A DNA stretch of 64,000 nt from CAZICM01 sp964537685 (lineage in GTDB: Bacteria > Myxococcota_A > Polyangia > Polyangiales > Polyangiaceae). The stretch spans positions 124,001 to 188,000 of the forward strand of contig CAZICM010000006.1 of the NCBI GenBank assembly GCA_964537685.1, written 5' to 3'. Made by a program: the position numbers and the translations under genes. The notes under the pieces are model-generated. The model saw nothing but the letters and a program-made list of their open reading frames with translations. It was not told where the DNA came from and made no database searches. Shown in pieces: positions 34,195 to 44,121 of this stretch. The first letter of the stretch is position 1; every line of letters starts with the position of its first letter.

Positions 34195-35664
34195 ATGAAA
34201 CAGCGAGCTTCCTTTAATCTTCTCTTCGCTTTTGGGATGGGTATATGCGGCGCCTGCGGGGGCGACGAAAGCAATCCTGCGCCGCCCGCTTCGGCAGAGG
34301 TTCAAGGCACCTTTATCGACACCTATATCTTCGAGGGCGGGGAAGAGACGGTGCCCCGGGACCCATCGGCTATTTTGATTTCGGCCTGGGTATTGCAGCC
34401 GAATCTGAGCTATAAAAAATATCCGGGCACGCTATCGGATGATGGCAAAATCGATATCCCCGGCGTGCCGCAAGGCGCTTATTTTTTAAGGCTTCAGACG
34501 CCCACATCGGACAATGCCGTTTTTTATAGGACCGAAGCCCGTAATCTTGCGCTCGGCCAATTTTATGCCAGCCGTCCGGATGTAGAAAACATTGTGTCCG
34601 CGCCGACCGAAATCATCTTTAATATCAGCGGGTTTAATCCTTGGCAGGACGGTGATGGCTTTGAGCTCTATTCGCTGGGCGCGGGTATCTATGGCCTGCC
34701 TTATTTCAGTTCGCTAAATTTAGGTGCAACATCGCTTGATAATGCGCCTTTCGATGCCGCCGAGCTGCTTCCATCCAATCTCATCGATGGTTCCCGGGGA
34801 GACTTGCTGTATATGACCCAATTCTCCAGCAAAATGACCGGAACCATACCCTATCGCTCAGTTTCAAAGGTGATGAAACCCCCGCCTTTTACGATGATTG
34901 ACGGCGCTCAGGTGAGCGTCGGCGGGGTATTTGAGGATGTTCCCCAGGCAAAAGTGCAGGTTTCCTTTGAGCGCTCTCAATTTGCCGCGCTGGCCAAGGC
35001 GGTGCATCCTTCCGCCGGCCTTGCCATGACGAGTCTGTACTTCTACGCGGAAACGGGCGGGCCCACCAGGGTCACTAATTCTATTCCCCCAGGTTTGCTG
35101 GATCATTATGGAATTGCCGATGAGATGAGCGACTTTAGTGCCGAATTTGATGTGGGCAATCCATTCCCCAGTGCGTGGACGCCCATTGCAAGTGCGAGCG
35201 TGACCTATACATTTGACGCGATTCTTCCAGGGACAAGCATGAATACGCCTCTCCGGGGTGCGGCATTATGCAGTCAAATCATGATGGGAACGGGGACCCT
35301 CTCGTTTAGTCCAATGATGCATCCTGTTCAAGATATTCAAGTGAATGGGAAGAGCACGGCTGCTGCCTTGAAGGATGTTGGACTTGCTCCCGAGATACGC
35401 TGGTCGGCGCCTGCGGTGGGAGCGCCCAAGACCTATAAAATCACGGTTCGGGAGATCGATCCAAATGCTCCTCCCGGCAAGACGGTCGCGACGATCTATA
35501 CGCCGCAAACAAGCGTGGTGATACCCGACAACGTGTTTCAAACCGGAAAGTATTATTATTTGAGGATTGCCGGGTTAATCAATGCCGTCGATCTCACGAC
35601 AAGGGATGATGTGGGGGAGTATGGGTGCTGGATAGAAGCGCTGACGCAAGTGATTGAGCCCTAA
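34195..35664 (+). CDS. Exported lipoprotein, unknown
   Basis: A 489-residue lipoprotein: signal peptide with lipobox ICGAC. A TATCTT box at 34182-34187 is placed 7 bp upstream of the ATG, which has no ribosome-binding site, so a leaderless transcript is possible. The N-terminal half contains a carboxypeptidase-regulatory-like strand pattern (DIPGVPQGAYFLRLQTP). The C-terminal half holds a fibronectin-III-like region (APEIRWSAPAVGAPKTYKIT and YYYLRIAGL). No enzyme motif is visible. Probably a surface protein of unknown role. Confidence 0.75.
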   Translation: MKQRASFNLLFAFGMGICGACGGDESNPAPPASAEVQGTFIDTYIFEGGEETVPRDPSAILISAWVLQPNLSYKKYPGTLSDDGKIDIPGVPQGAYFLRLQTPTSDNAVFYRTEARNLALGQFYASRPDVENIVSAPTEIIFNISGFNPWQDGDGFELYSLGAGIYGLPYFSSLNLGATSLDNAPFDAAELLPSNLIDGSRGDLLYMTQFSSKMTGTIPYRSVSKVMKPPPFTMIDGAQVSVGGVFEDVPQAKVQVSFERSQFAALAKAVHPSAGLAMTSLYFYAETGGPTRVTNSIPPGLLDHYGIADEMSDFSAEFDVGNPFPSAWTPIASASVTYTFDAILPGTSMNTPLRGAALCSQIMMGTGTLSFSPMMHPVQDIQVNGKSTAAALKDVGLAPEIRWSAPAVGAPKTYKITVREIDPNAPPGKTVATIYTPQTSVVIPDNVFQTGKYYYLRIAGLINAVDLTTRDDVGEYGCWIEALTQVIEP

Positions 35665-35709
35665 AGCTGGCGCGCTATAAAAATATTTAAAAATAGTGCT
35701 TTAAATTCA

Positions 35710-36369
35710 GTGAGCGATGCATTACATGTCTGCTTTGGGATGAGCGAGAAGGCGGTAACAGCTCAAGATCTGATCGATCTTCTCGGCGCACATCTTCCTG
35801 CGCCGATTGCATCGACCATGGTGCGGCGCGCGCTGGTGAGGGTGCGGGCTTCCGAGATCAACGAAAAAAATCTGCCGGGTGTTCTCGATGCGATCGAGGT
35901 TGGGCTCCGGCTCTTTGCCGAGCCCGAGCAGGGCCGTCTCGCGCTGTCTGAAGTACGGAAATTACGGGAGCAAACGGTAGGAGCCGAACAACTGGAAGAG
36001 CTGTTGCGTATTCGGACGGTGGCGGATGTTCATTATGCCCAGCTCCGGACCCGGGAAATCGCGTCGGCGATGGGGGCTCGCGCCTTTATCATTCAAAAAT
36101 GCATGCTTATCGCGGGCGCGCTGGCGGATAACCTGGTGGCCTATGCGCGCGGGGGAGGTACGCTCTTTATTAGCGGAAAGAAGCGCAATCCGGCGAGTAT
36201 TGGCATGGTTTCATCGGATACCGGCCCAGGAATTCACGATATCGAGGCGGTATTAAGCTCGCCCAGCAAATCGGGTTTTGGGTTATCGAAAATAAAGACG
36301 TCCGTGGATCGGTTTTATATTGTTTCACGGCCATGGGGGACAAGAATCGAAGTTCAGATTTCGCTCTAA
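35710..36369 (+). CDS. RsbT-like HATPase (serine kinase/anti-sigma type)
   Basis: A 219-residue protein from a GTG at 35710; an ATG at 35740 is an alternative, and neither has a clear ribosome-binding site. The first 110 residues are helical and of unknown fold. The C-terminal part is a GHKL ATPase domain with VSSDTGPGI (G1 box) and FGLSKIK (G2 box). That domain and the length match RsbT-like switch kinases that phosphorylate STAS partners. It could pair with the RsbR-like protein at 6413-6973, though they are 29 kb apart. A GAF protein gene follows 40 bp downstream. Confidence 0.78.
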   Translation: MSDALHVCFGMSEKAVTAQDLIDLLGAHLPAPIASTMVRRALVRVRASEINEKNLPGVLDAIEVGLRLFAEPEQGRLALSEVRKLREQTVGAEQLEELLRIRTVADVHYAQLRTREIASAMGARAFIIQKCMLIAGALADNLVAYARGGGTLFISGKKRNPASIGMVSSDTGPGIHDIEAVLSSPSKSGFGLSKIKTSVDRFYIVSRPWGTRIEVQISL

Positions 36370-36409
36370 AGCAAACATGGATAGATATTGAGCAGGAGGG
36401 AAATGAGGT

Positions 36410-37033
36410 ATGAGTGAAGCAGAATTAAAGCAAGAAATTGAAACGCTTAAGGGAGAGCTTGCAGCGCGCGAGGCATCGCTTCGCGATATCGATGAAAAGC
36501 TTGTGCGCTTGAGCGTTGCACTAAGCATGTTTGGATCGGATCCTCAAAAGAATATCGATTTAATTGTCGAGAGCACATGTGCCATTATTGGTGCGGCAGC
36601 CACGCTCTATAACCGGCTGGATGATGCGAATGAATCGCTGTGCACATGGTCTATCTTCAATGAGCCTCCCGGCTATGATCGCGAAGATGCGGCCGAGGGT
36701 CATATTTGTTATGAGGCGACCATTAAGGGCGGGGATAGGCCGGTGGTGCTCGAGAATTTGGAGGGCACCGAGTGGGAGAAGCGCGATGCGAATGTAAAGA
36801 AATTCGGCCTGAAATCATATCTAGGTTTTCCGGTGCGGCACCGTGGCCGGGTTGTGGGCTCGCTATGTTTGGTGGATGTCAAGCCGCGGACATTTTCTCG
36901 CACGGATATTACGATTTTAAGCGCGCTGGCCAAGGCGATGGAGATTGAAGAGGAGCGTAAGGCGCTGGAGGCCGAGCTGGCCGAAAAGATTCAGACCATC
37001 GAGGAGCAGAGGCAGCGTTTGAGTCAGCGCTAA
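36410..37033 (+). CDS. GAF-domain protein
   Basis: A 207-residue soluble sensor. A coiled coil (LKQEIETLKGELAAREASL) precedes a GAF domain (NIDLIVESTCAIIGAAATLY to VGSLCLVDVKPRTF) that likely binds a small ligand or heme. A second coiled coil closes the protein. No output domain is present, so it must signal by protein contact. It has a strong AGGAGGG site and lies 40 bp after the RsbT-like kinase, which suggests a sensor-kinase pair in a partner-switch pathway. Confidence 0.8.
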   Translation: MSEAELKQEIETLKGELAAREASLRDIDEKLVRLSVALSMFGSDPQKNIDLIVESTCAIIGAAATLYNRLDDANESLCTWSIFNEPPGYDREDAAEGHICYEATIKGGDRPVVLENLEGTEWEKRDANVKKFGLKSYLGFPVRHRGRVVGSLCLVDVKPRTFSRTDITILSALAKAMEIEEERKALEAELAEKIQTIEEQRQRLSQR

Positions 37034-37288
37034 AAAGCGATTGAAGGGGGCGTGGCAGTGCTTTTTGAAACGGTACTTGCCTCCATAGAAAAAACTGTCT
37101 TCAAATTGCAACACTGTCATGGGCGTGGAACATAGGTCCGTGACGCGGCTGTCCCAGCGCCGATGTACCCCCATATCTGAATCCCCTTTCAAACACGCGA
37201 AATCGCGCACTTTGACGATCCTAGCGCGCGATGGCACGCCGGATGAAAAGGAGCATCGCTGCACCCCAAACCCAGGGAGACTTTAGCG

Positions 37289-37819
37289 ATGAAGACGAGT
37301 AAATCGGCGATAGCATGCATGGTTGCGGCTTTTTTAGCGGTTTGGCTGGGGGCTCCGGCTCAAGCGGGCGCCATCCCGCCTGATTTTAGCTTTATAAGCC
37401 TTGGATTCACCGTTGGTTATTCCTTTGATGCCGAGGATGGGAATCATGCGACATTTGGGCCTATGATGGCTCTAAATTATTTGCCCGGGCGGAACAAAGG
37501 TTTCGGAGTGGGGGCTACGTTTCGCTCGATCTATTCCACCAATGGCGGATGGATGCTTTCTGTGGGCGCTCAATCTGGGTTTTATTGGCTGGAGGCACAG
37601 CCTAAGCTTGAATTTGGCTTGGGTTATCATATGCCCTACAACGAAAGACCGGGCGGATTGGGGCTACATATGGGTTTCTCCACTCCAATTGGTGGAGGAA
37701 TTATTGATACAGGTCCAAGTGTGAGGACATTCCAGCCGCTGCAGCAGGGACCCCTATCGGAATGGGCATTTGGGCTGGATACCTGGTTTCCAGGTATGGA
37801 TGTATATCGCTCGCGTTAA
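37289..37819 (+). CDS. Small exported beta-barrel-like protein, unknown
   Basis: A 176-residue protein with a signal peptide (AFLAVWLGAPAQA). The mature part is aromatic and Gly-rich with alternating strands (FISLGFTVGYSF, WMLSVGAQSGFYWLEAQPKL), consistent with an 8-stranded outer-membrane barrel. A GGGAGA site precedes the ATG. It stands alone and converges with the carbon-uptake operon. Family not recognised. Confidence 0.65.
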   Translation: MKTSKSAIACMVAAFLAVWLGAPAQAGAIPPDFSFISLGFTVGYSFDAEDGNHATFGPMMALNYLPGRNKGFGVGATFRSIYSTNGGWMLSVGAQSGFYWLEAQPKLEFGLGYHMPYNERPGGLGLHMGFSTPIGGGIIDTGPSVRTFQPLQQGPLSEWAFGLDTWFPGMDVYRSR

Positions 37820-37825
37820 GTGCGG

Positions 37826-37840
37826 CTGAGATCATCTCAG
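37826..37840. terminator. Hairpin between convergent genes
   Basis: CTGAGATCATCTCAG is a perfect inverted repeat between the convergent stops of the barrel gene and the NuoM-like gene. There is no U-tract, so it may end transcription in both directions only weakly. Confidence 0.3.
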
Positions 37841-39360
37841 TGCGAAGCGGGATGGGAGCTTGAATGTTGAGTAGCCGGCCCATGATCTGCTAAATGCGAC
37901 TCTAACAGTAGAAGCCGTCCGGGTAATATACCCATCAAGACCAGCGAGATAAGCGCAAACGCTAGAGGAATCCTTTCGCGCTTGCGGAGATCGGGAATAT
38001 GGGGAGCGTCCGCCGTCAACGGCTTTGGCCCGGTAAGCCCCCGGAAGAAGATCATCAGCAGCGTAATTCCATTGAGGGCCGTTACAAAAATCAGGATAAA
38101 TGCGGCCCAAGGATGGCGATCGATAACGGATTGGAGCAGCAAGTCCTCGCAAATAAAGCCGAGCGTGCCCGGAAAGCCTACGGTTGCAATTGAAATTAAG
38201 GCCCACATGCCCACCGCCCAGGGAGCCGTGTGCACCGCACCCTTCAGTCTGGGCAGCGAGGCTTTCCCAATACGCGCCTCAAAAGAGACGACCAAGATCA
38301 TCAGCGCCGGAATGGCGATCGCGATCACAACCGCTTGAAGCGCGGCGCCCGTTATTCCCAGAATACTAGGCACACATGCTCCCATTAACATAAGCGAGCC
38401 TTGGCTGCCTCGAACAAAGACAACGGCTCTGCGGAGTTCGGTTTGCACCATGCCGATCAGCGCGTGGTACAGGGCGGAACAAGCGGTAATCACAAGTAAA
38501 ATCGGCATTCCATGCGCTGCGGCTTGAGGAAGGAGGGGTATCGCCACGCGCAGGAGCACGCTCATTCCTAAAGGCGCGGCTAGATGCAGGCTGAGCGTGG
38601 TAAGCGGACCCCGCGATGCTACCGCGGGAACCCAGGAGTGAAGAGGAGCTATCCCCATTCGGAGCATGGTTGCCAGCACAAAGGCCAGGAGCGCGGTGCC
38701 CTGCAATTCTTGGGGAATGCCAGCGGTGGCCAGCGCCGCAACATCCAGCGGTTGAGCGAGGCCCTTTTGAACTCCCGCGGTGTAAAGCATAAACACACCC
38801 ACGGCAATACAGAGCGTGCTCATGCCCACATATAGACCGTAGGGACGGGAAAGCTTGCGATGCATGGGATCGATATTGAAACGGATGGCCGAATAGCCTG
38901 CGATCGTACCGAGCGCCCATCCACAGAGCAAAGTTAAACCATCCAGGGCCATCATCGTTGCCAGCATTGCGCTCTCCATTACGAGGAGGGAGCGAATACG
39001 TGGAATAGTCAGCGCGGAATTGGGGGCGGTGGCCAATACACCCGTTGCGGCGCCCAGGAGCACGGGAACCGTTAGCGTCGACAGCGGATCGAGGCCCAAA
39101 ATCAACTGGAAAGGTCCAAAAGCAGGGGATTGATCCCGAAAGGCAATGTCCAGCGGAGCACCATGAAGGATGGGGGCATAGCCAATCCTGGTCAGCATTC
39201 CGGCTGCCAGGGACAGAAGCGTAAGCAACAAATGCACGGCAACCGCCGCATAGCGCATGTTGTTCAGGCCCTTGGTACGGGAAAGAAGCAGGGCCGCCAG
39301 CGCGGGAGCAAGGGCCAAAAACGTGCTAAAAGGAATCTTTGCCAATACTTGGGTAATCAT
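37837..39360 (-). CDS. NuoM/antiporter-like subunit of the DAB complex, divergent
   Basis: A 507-residue polytopic membrane protein with about 13-14 hydrophobic segments, related to NuoM/MrpD-type proton-translocating subunits. The key residues differ from the canonical pattern. Where NuoM has a conserved Glu in transmembrane helix 5 (WEL), this protein reads GWALGTIAGYS, and the conserved Lys of helix 7 appears as Arg (LRMGIAPLHSWVP). It may couple poorly to protons or play a structural role. It is the last gene of the operon, with a 4 bp overlap to the NuoL-like gene. Confidence 0.78.
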   Translation of the reverse strand: MITQVLAKIPFSTFLALAPALAALLLSRTKGLNNMRYAAVAVHLLLTLLSLAAGMLTRIGYAPILHGAPLDIAFRDQSPAFGPFQLILGLDPLSTLTVPVLLGAATGVLATAPNSALTIPRIRSLLVMESAMLATMMALDGLTLLCGWALGTIAGYSAIRFNIDPMHRKLSRPYGLYVGMSTLCIAVGVFMLYTAGVQKGLAQPLDVAALATAGIPQELQGTALLAFVLATMLRMGIAPLHSWVPAVASRGPLTTLSLHLAAPLGMSVLLRVAIPLLPQAAAHGMPILLVITACSALYHALIGMVQTELRRAVVFVRGSQGSLMLMGACVPSILGITGAALQAVVIAIAIPALMILVVSFEARIGKASLPRLKGAVHTAPWAVGMWALISIATVGFPGTLGFICEDLLLQSVIDRHPWAAFILIFVTALNGITLLMIFFRGLTGPKPLTADAPHIPDLRKRERIPLAFALISLVLMGILPGRLLLLESHLADHGPATQHSSSHPASH

Positions 39361-40763
39361 GGGCGATGCTCCACTTCATGGGGACGGGGCTTGGGGGCTT
39401 CTGGTTCTTCCGCGGAGTCTGTCTGATCCCCCTCGCTGGAGTCTTGAATTGGTTCATTTGGGAACCCACAGAGAAGGGTGTCTACGCGGCGTTCAAAGGT
39501 CTCGAGGACTCGTCCCAGGCCAATGAGTGGATAAAGCAAGTAGCGCTCGGTAAGCGCGTCGACGGAGAAGCGGGTGAGGGAAAGGCGGTACAGAAACAGC
39601 GATTGGGCCGGGCGAGAGAGGACGGGTGCGGGTCCGTTCGCTGTGAGGGCTGAGTAAATGTTGACTGTTTGTTGGAAACTGTTGGGGGCCCGCAGCAACT
39701 GCCAAGTGCGCAGTGTTGCATGAGCGCACAGATGCACCAGGGCCATGTTGGTAAAGCCAAGCCCCACTTCGACGACCATCAGCCCGAGTTGAGCCATTGT
39801 TGCATGAGCGAGTGAGCTCTTCACATCGGTTTGGGTGCGCACGATGGTGGATGCGTAAATAAATGTCGCCGCCCCGACCGCGATAAGGACAAGCTTAACC
39901 CCCGGTCCCCGCTCGAGGATGGGATAACTGCGAATCAGGAGATAGATACCAGCGTGTACAGACAATCCGCCATAGAAGATGGCACTGGATGGGGTAGGCC
40001 CTTCCATGGCCCGGGGCAACCAACCACCCAGCGGAAGCTGCGCAGCCTTTCCCATGGCGCCCACGGCGATACCGAGGCCGAGCAGGGTAAGCACAATGGG
40101 GCTTAAGTTGTGAACATTTGATGTGGAAAGTTCGCCGGGCAAGGGGATATGGTTGACGCTGATATAGTGATGCATTCCCGCGGCGGCAAGCAAGAGTCCA
40201 ATATCTGAGACGCGGTAGGTAATAAAGACGCGAAGGCCCGCTCTTACGGGGCCTGTGCGATTGTGAAAATAGGCCACGAGAAAGGTGGAAGCCAAGCCAA
40301 CCAACTCCCACCCGATAAAGAGTTGGTCATAGGTGGCGGCGAAAATGGTCAAAAGCATGGCCCCTGTAAATAGAGCCATCAACGCAAAGAAACGCCCAAA
40401 ACCGGGTTCTTGGTGCACATAGGTATGGGCGAAGCGCGTCACAAAGCTGGCCAAGATTACCGTTAGGATGGCCATGGTGAGCGAGGGTATATCGAGAATA
40501 AAGCCTAGCTTAAAGCGATATCCGGGAAGACTAAAAAATTCTCCCGCGGGAATGAATTGAGCCCGGAATCCATGCAGAAAAAAGCCGTAAGCCATAAAGC
40601 ATAGGCCCGCAAGGCTTAAGAAAATGGAGCCCCGGAGCAACCATGCGATCCACTTTTCGGCCGGTTTAAAGCCCAAAAGCAAAAAAAGTCCAATTGTGAA
40701 AAAGGCGGCCAGGGGAAAGCTAATGACAGCCTCGATGAGCGGAAGCATTACATGGGATTGCAT
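39357..40763 (-). CDS. dabB: DabB-like (NuoL-type) proton-conducting subunit
   Basis: A 468-residue polytopic protein of the NuoL/MrpA family. The proton-channel residues are kept: Glu in FIGWELVGLASTFLVAYFHN, and Lys in GAMGKAAQLPLGGWLPRAM, followed by EGPTPSSAIFYGG. This sequence type fits the DabB subunit that energises DabA-dependent inorganic-carbon uptake. The last 45 residues are an acidic cytoplasmic tail. It lies 15 bp downstream of dabA and overlaps the next gene by 4 bp. The gene symbol rests on context and family resemblance. Confidence 0.82.
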   Translation of the reverse strand: MQSHVMLPLIEAVISFPLAAFFTIGLFLLLGFKPAEKWIAWLLRGSIFLSLAGLCFMAYGFFLHGFRAQFIPAGEFFSLPGYRFKLGFILDIPSLTMAILTVILASFVTRFAHTYVHQEPGFGRFFALMALFTGAMLLTIFAATYDQLFIGWELVGLASTFLVAYFHNRTGPVRAGLRVFITYRVSDIGLLLAAAGMHHYISVNHIPLPGELSTSNVHNLSPIVLTLLGLGIAVGAMGKAAQLPLGGWLPRAMEGPTPSSAIFYGGLSVHAGIYLLIRSYPILERGPGVKLVLIAVGAATFIYASTIVRTQTDVKSSLAHATMAQLGLMVVEVGLGFTNMALVHLCAHATLRTWQLLRAPNSFQQTVNIYSALTANGPAPVLSRPAQSLFLYRLSLTRFSVDALTERYLLYPLIGLGRVLETFERRVDTLLCGFPNEPIQDSSEGDQTDSAEEPEAPKPRPHEVEHRP

Positions 40764-40778
40764 ATAAGCCAGACTTTC

Positions 40779-43700
40779 TTAGGCCGCATGGTCTGAGCGA
40801 GCAGGGGATTCCACCAATGCTACGGGTAAATGTTCGGCAATTTCTCGACCATGGTACCAAACCATCGAATTTGGAACGCGCTTGGGCGGTTTTGGATCAC
40901 CTAGCGAAAAAGGCACAAAACCACGCCCAGGAATAAACTCAAAGGCTTCCCGGGTCTCAGGATGAATAGACACGACAATCACCCAGGCGTTTGTGACCAG
41001 TTCTGCCACTTCAGGCTGGCGTCCGACGACGTGAAGCAGGGCTTCCGTTGTGGCTTCGACAACCAAAAGCAGGCGCATGGGCTCGTGGAATTCCACCATC
41101 TGCTGGGGTAATCCTGTGCGCAAATCGCCAAGTCCTCCCTCCATGACCCCTAGGTTTGAAGTAGGATTATGTGGAAGTTTGGTTCCACAGCCATGGTATT
41201 GATTGTCAATCGTTGAGAAATAATACTCCAGGCTAATTCCTGCGCCAACCGGACCAACAGCGCTTAGAATACGTTCCAAGAGACCCGCTCCTGGATCGAT
41301 CGACGCATCGTAGGAAACCAAGAAGGCTCGCCGATCCAAGAATACCCCCTGGGAAAGTGTACGGCGGCCAACGATACAAGTTGCATTCGTCATATGACCG
41401 CGCTCGGGCCTTGGTTCCGCAAAATCGGAGGCACGGCGCTGGACATGCCGAAGTGCTTGTTCTGGTGTGGCTGAACGGGGAGCATTGATAAAACGCCGGC
41501 AACGCTCGTGAGCGGAACGCGCCGCTGCTTGCGTCATTCGCCGTTCGGCCTGTTTGACCTGCATGAGAAGGGTGTCGTTAGCTTGCCGTCCTTCGCTAGG
41601 GGCAAGAATAATCTCATCCGTGGACGTATTGTGAAGACCACCGAGGAAAAGTGTGCTGGGAGGGATATCAATGCCCAACTCCTTTAGTCGCTCGCGCACT
41701 TCTGGCTTATTTGCTGTCCGGGCAAATAGGCGAGCGTTGGCATAACCTTGGCGACCACCGCATGCACCGCATTCATATGCAGAAAAATGAGGGTTGTTCA
41801 CACAGTGCGAACCATGTCCCAGCACCGCTACGATAGGAGCAAAATTCCGCACAAGTCCAATGTTTCGAAGAAACGCAGCCACGCGTTCGACTTCCTCGCC
41901 GAGGGTGAATCCTTCCCACAATCCCTCGGTTTTTATGTCGCCCTCTCGTGTGGGGGAAAGTTCTGTTTCTGGCCGTGGAATGCTTGTTTCTTCTACAAAT
42001 TTAATGAGATGCTCCGTAAATCTAGGCGCGATCATACGGCAGGCCATGGCTGCAAGAGCCGCCAGGCCAAACAAGGGGGAAAGGAGTGCAGCGCCTATGC
42101 CTCCTTGGCTTAGATGCTCGATAGACCAATGCATTCTCCCAATGGTACTGCGGCGCAGCGCGCGGATCCGGGCCACTTCTTCTTGGCCTTCTTTGGCGAT
42201 CTCGTTGATCGCATGCGCGGGTGTCACCACGACTGGGCACAAAGGCGCCCGTTCCGCATCGTCCAAGCCTTTGTAAGCAATGGGCAATCCAAAAAAACCC
42301 GCCGCCCCAAAGGTTTCGGTCTCTGGAAATGCCTCCTCCAGATGGCGCCGGAAAGACTCCTCCCTTTCATCGAGGCAGGTAATCACCTGAAGCACCGGGC
42401 GGTCGACTTTTTGGATGGAGCCCTCTCGCCTCGCATTCGCCAGCAACCCGCCCACGACTTCACGATAATAGTGAATCTCATAGGCTTCTTGATAAATCCG
42501 GCTCTGGGTCCAATCGTTGATTTGATCAAGGCATTTCGTTAGAGATGCAACCAATTCCTCATCAATCTGGGCCGCGGAAATACCCGCCAGCTTGCAGAGC
42601 TGAAATGCAAAAAAAGCATCGTGAAGCTTGTGTTTTGGATCGTGCGCCGGTGGTACGCCCTTTTTCTTGAGCATGGGAACAAGCCCACGCAATGCGCCCT
42701 TGTACCTTAAAAATATCCGCGCCGCCCACTCCATCGCGCAGGCATCCATCGTCATCTTTACCGCCGCGAAATCGGCGAGCTTTACGGGCCTTTTTCCAAA
42801 GCGGATTTCGTCGGGTTTGCGTTCCAGTCGCTGGAACATGCCGGACCATCCGGGAAGGTGCAAAAGCAATCGCCTTAAATAGCTTTCCGCATGGGCTTTT
42901 GAAACACCCAGCTCGTCCAGGCGGCGCTCGATGATCTCAAAAGAATTGAGCTTCGAGGCCCGCTCCTTGGCCAGCTTTGCAGGCAAGGGATCGGCCCATG
43001 TAGGCAGGGGCATTTTTGTGTCGCAATAGAAGTGCCGCACCGCCTCCAAAAAGCCTTTTTCCCGGTGAGGCATCGAAATGGCCGCGCTCCCATCATCCAA
43101 AAACGCCGCGCACAAGGGAATAAGCTCCGCCGTCACCAGCTCTCGGGGATCTTTTACGACAAAGGCCGCAAGCGCCTCGATATGCGTGCGATCGATACCC
43201 ACCCTCGCGAGCAATTCGTCCGTGGGTCTCGGTTCATAATCCCGGTGGGCAACCTTTCGAATGGCTCCCCATAATGATGAAGCTACAATTCGATCGTCTC
43301 CCCGCTCAATTAATTTAGAAAGTTCGGCCAGTGTTGGGGCGATTCCAAAAATATCGGCCAGCACTTCATCGCAAATCGCATATTCGGCGGCGAGGAACGC
43401 GAGCGCTTTGGATGAATCATCGCAGAGCTGGCCGGCCCGCTCGATAAATACCTTTGCAAAAGCCTCTGAAACCCCGAAAGCCCTGGCCGCCTGAGCCGCG
43501 CTCCCAAAGGGTTTTGCCGCCGGATAACGCTGCAGCGCGGTTTCGATAACAGGCTCGCCCGATAGAAGCATCACCGCTTCCCCAAAGGTGTTGTTCTTGC
43601 CGATCCCGCCCAGCACATTCCGGCAATAGCTCAACTGCTCTTGCCGCAGGCTTTGAGCGACGCCGGAAGGCAAATCCTTGCGCAGCCTCAAATGCTCGTG

Positions 43701-44099
43701 GGCCTCGTGAAGCGCGAAATGAAGCGATGAAACCGTTTGATGCTCAATGCCGTGCACCATCACCAGGCGATAGATTTCGGCCAGCTTCAGCGGACCGATT
43801 TGTTCATTCGCCTTGTCTCCCAGCGTCCGCTGAAGAGCCTCTTTTAAGTCGCTGTCATTGATGCGGCCCCGCGCATATTCTCCCCGGTAAAACGCGGGAG
43901 GGCGATAACCAGGGCCGCCATGCATTTGGTGGGCTGCCATGAGCGCATCGTGAAAAGGCAAATGCTGAAGCGCGTGCAGCGTGTTGTGGTGAACGAAAAC
44001 ATGAATCGGACCTTGATCGGGGAGATGGTGCGCGACGTGGTGAAACACCTCATCGAGCCAATGACCCGAATCCCCGGGCTGATGTTCTGGGATTGACAT
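40779..44099 (-). CDS. dabA: DabA inorganic-carbon transporter subunit (DUF2309)
   Basis: About 1106 residues from the ATG at 44099; the frame extends to a TTG at 44105 but the ATG is preferred. DabA is a peripheral, carbonic-anhydrase-like zinc protein that hydrates CO2 to bicarbonate and is energised by DabB. The zinc and catalytic residues are kept: ITCLDEREE (Cys and Asp, near residue 573), a GHGSHCVNNP histidine, and YECGACGG (Cys, near 780). The chain is longer than that of the Halothiobacillus protein but within the range of DUF2309 members. It follows SulP by 22 bp and precedes the NuoL-like gene. Confidence 0.92.
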   Translation of the reverse strand: MSIPEHQPGDSGHWLDEVFHHVAHHLPDQGPIHVFVHHNTLHALQHLPFHDALMAAHQMHGGPGYRPPAFYRGEYARGRINDSDLKEALQRTLGDKANEQIGPLKLAEIYRLVMVHGIEHQTVSSLHFALHEAHEHLRLRKDLPSGVAQSLRQEQLSYCRNVLGGIGKNNTFGEAVMLLSGEPVIETALQRYPAAKPFGSAAQAARAFGVSEAFAKVFIERAGQLCDDSSKALAFLAAEYAICDEVLADIFGIAPTLAELSKLIERGDDRIVASSLWGAIRKVAHRDYEPRPTDELLARVGIDRTHIEALAAFVVKDPRELVTAELIPLCAAFLDDGSAAISMPHREKGFLEAVRHFYCDTKMPLPTWADPLPAKLAKERASKLNSFEIIERRLDELGVSKAHAESYLRRLLLHLPGWSGMFQRLERKPDEIRFGKRPVKLADFAAVKMTMDACAMEWAARIFLRYKGALRGLVPMLKKKGVPPAHDPKHKLHDAFFAFQLCKLAGISAAQIDEELVASLTKCLDQINDWTQSRIYQEAYEIHYYREVVGGLLANARREGSIQKVDRPVLQVITCLDEREESFRRHLEEAFPETETFGAAGFFGLPIAYKGLDDAERAPLCPVVVTPAHAINEIAKEGQEEVARIRALRRSTIGRMHWSIEHLSQGGIGAALLSPLFGLAALAAMACRMIAPRFTEHLIKFVEETSIPRPETELSPTREGDIKTEGLWEGFTLGEEVERVAAFLRNIGLVRNFAPIVAVLGHGSHCVNNPHFSAYECGACGGRQGYANARLFARTANKPEVRERLKELGIDIPPSTLFLGGLHNTSTDEIILAPSEGRQANDTLLMQVKQAERRMTQAAARSAHERCRRFINAPRSATPEQALRHVQRRASDFAEPRPERGHMTNATCIVGRRTLSQGVFLDRRAFLVSYDASIDPGAGLLERILSAVGPVGAGISLEYYFSTIDNQYHGCGTKLPHNPTSNLGVMEGGLGDLRTGLPQQMVEFHEPMRLLLVVEATTEALLHVVGRQPEVAELVTNAWVIVVSIHPETREAFEFIPGRGFVPFSLGDPKPPKRVPNSMVWYHGREIAEHLPVALVESPARSDHAA

Positions 44100-44121
44100 A
44101 ATCAAATACCATCAAATTGAA

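Noticed and set aside
37055..37260. Sigma-54-like promoter (TGGCA motifs) before the small barrel gene
   Set aside because: TGGCAG and TGGCACG occur, but the matching TTGC element at the right distance is absent.
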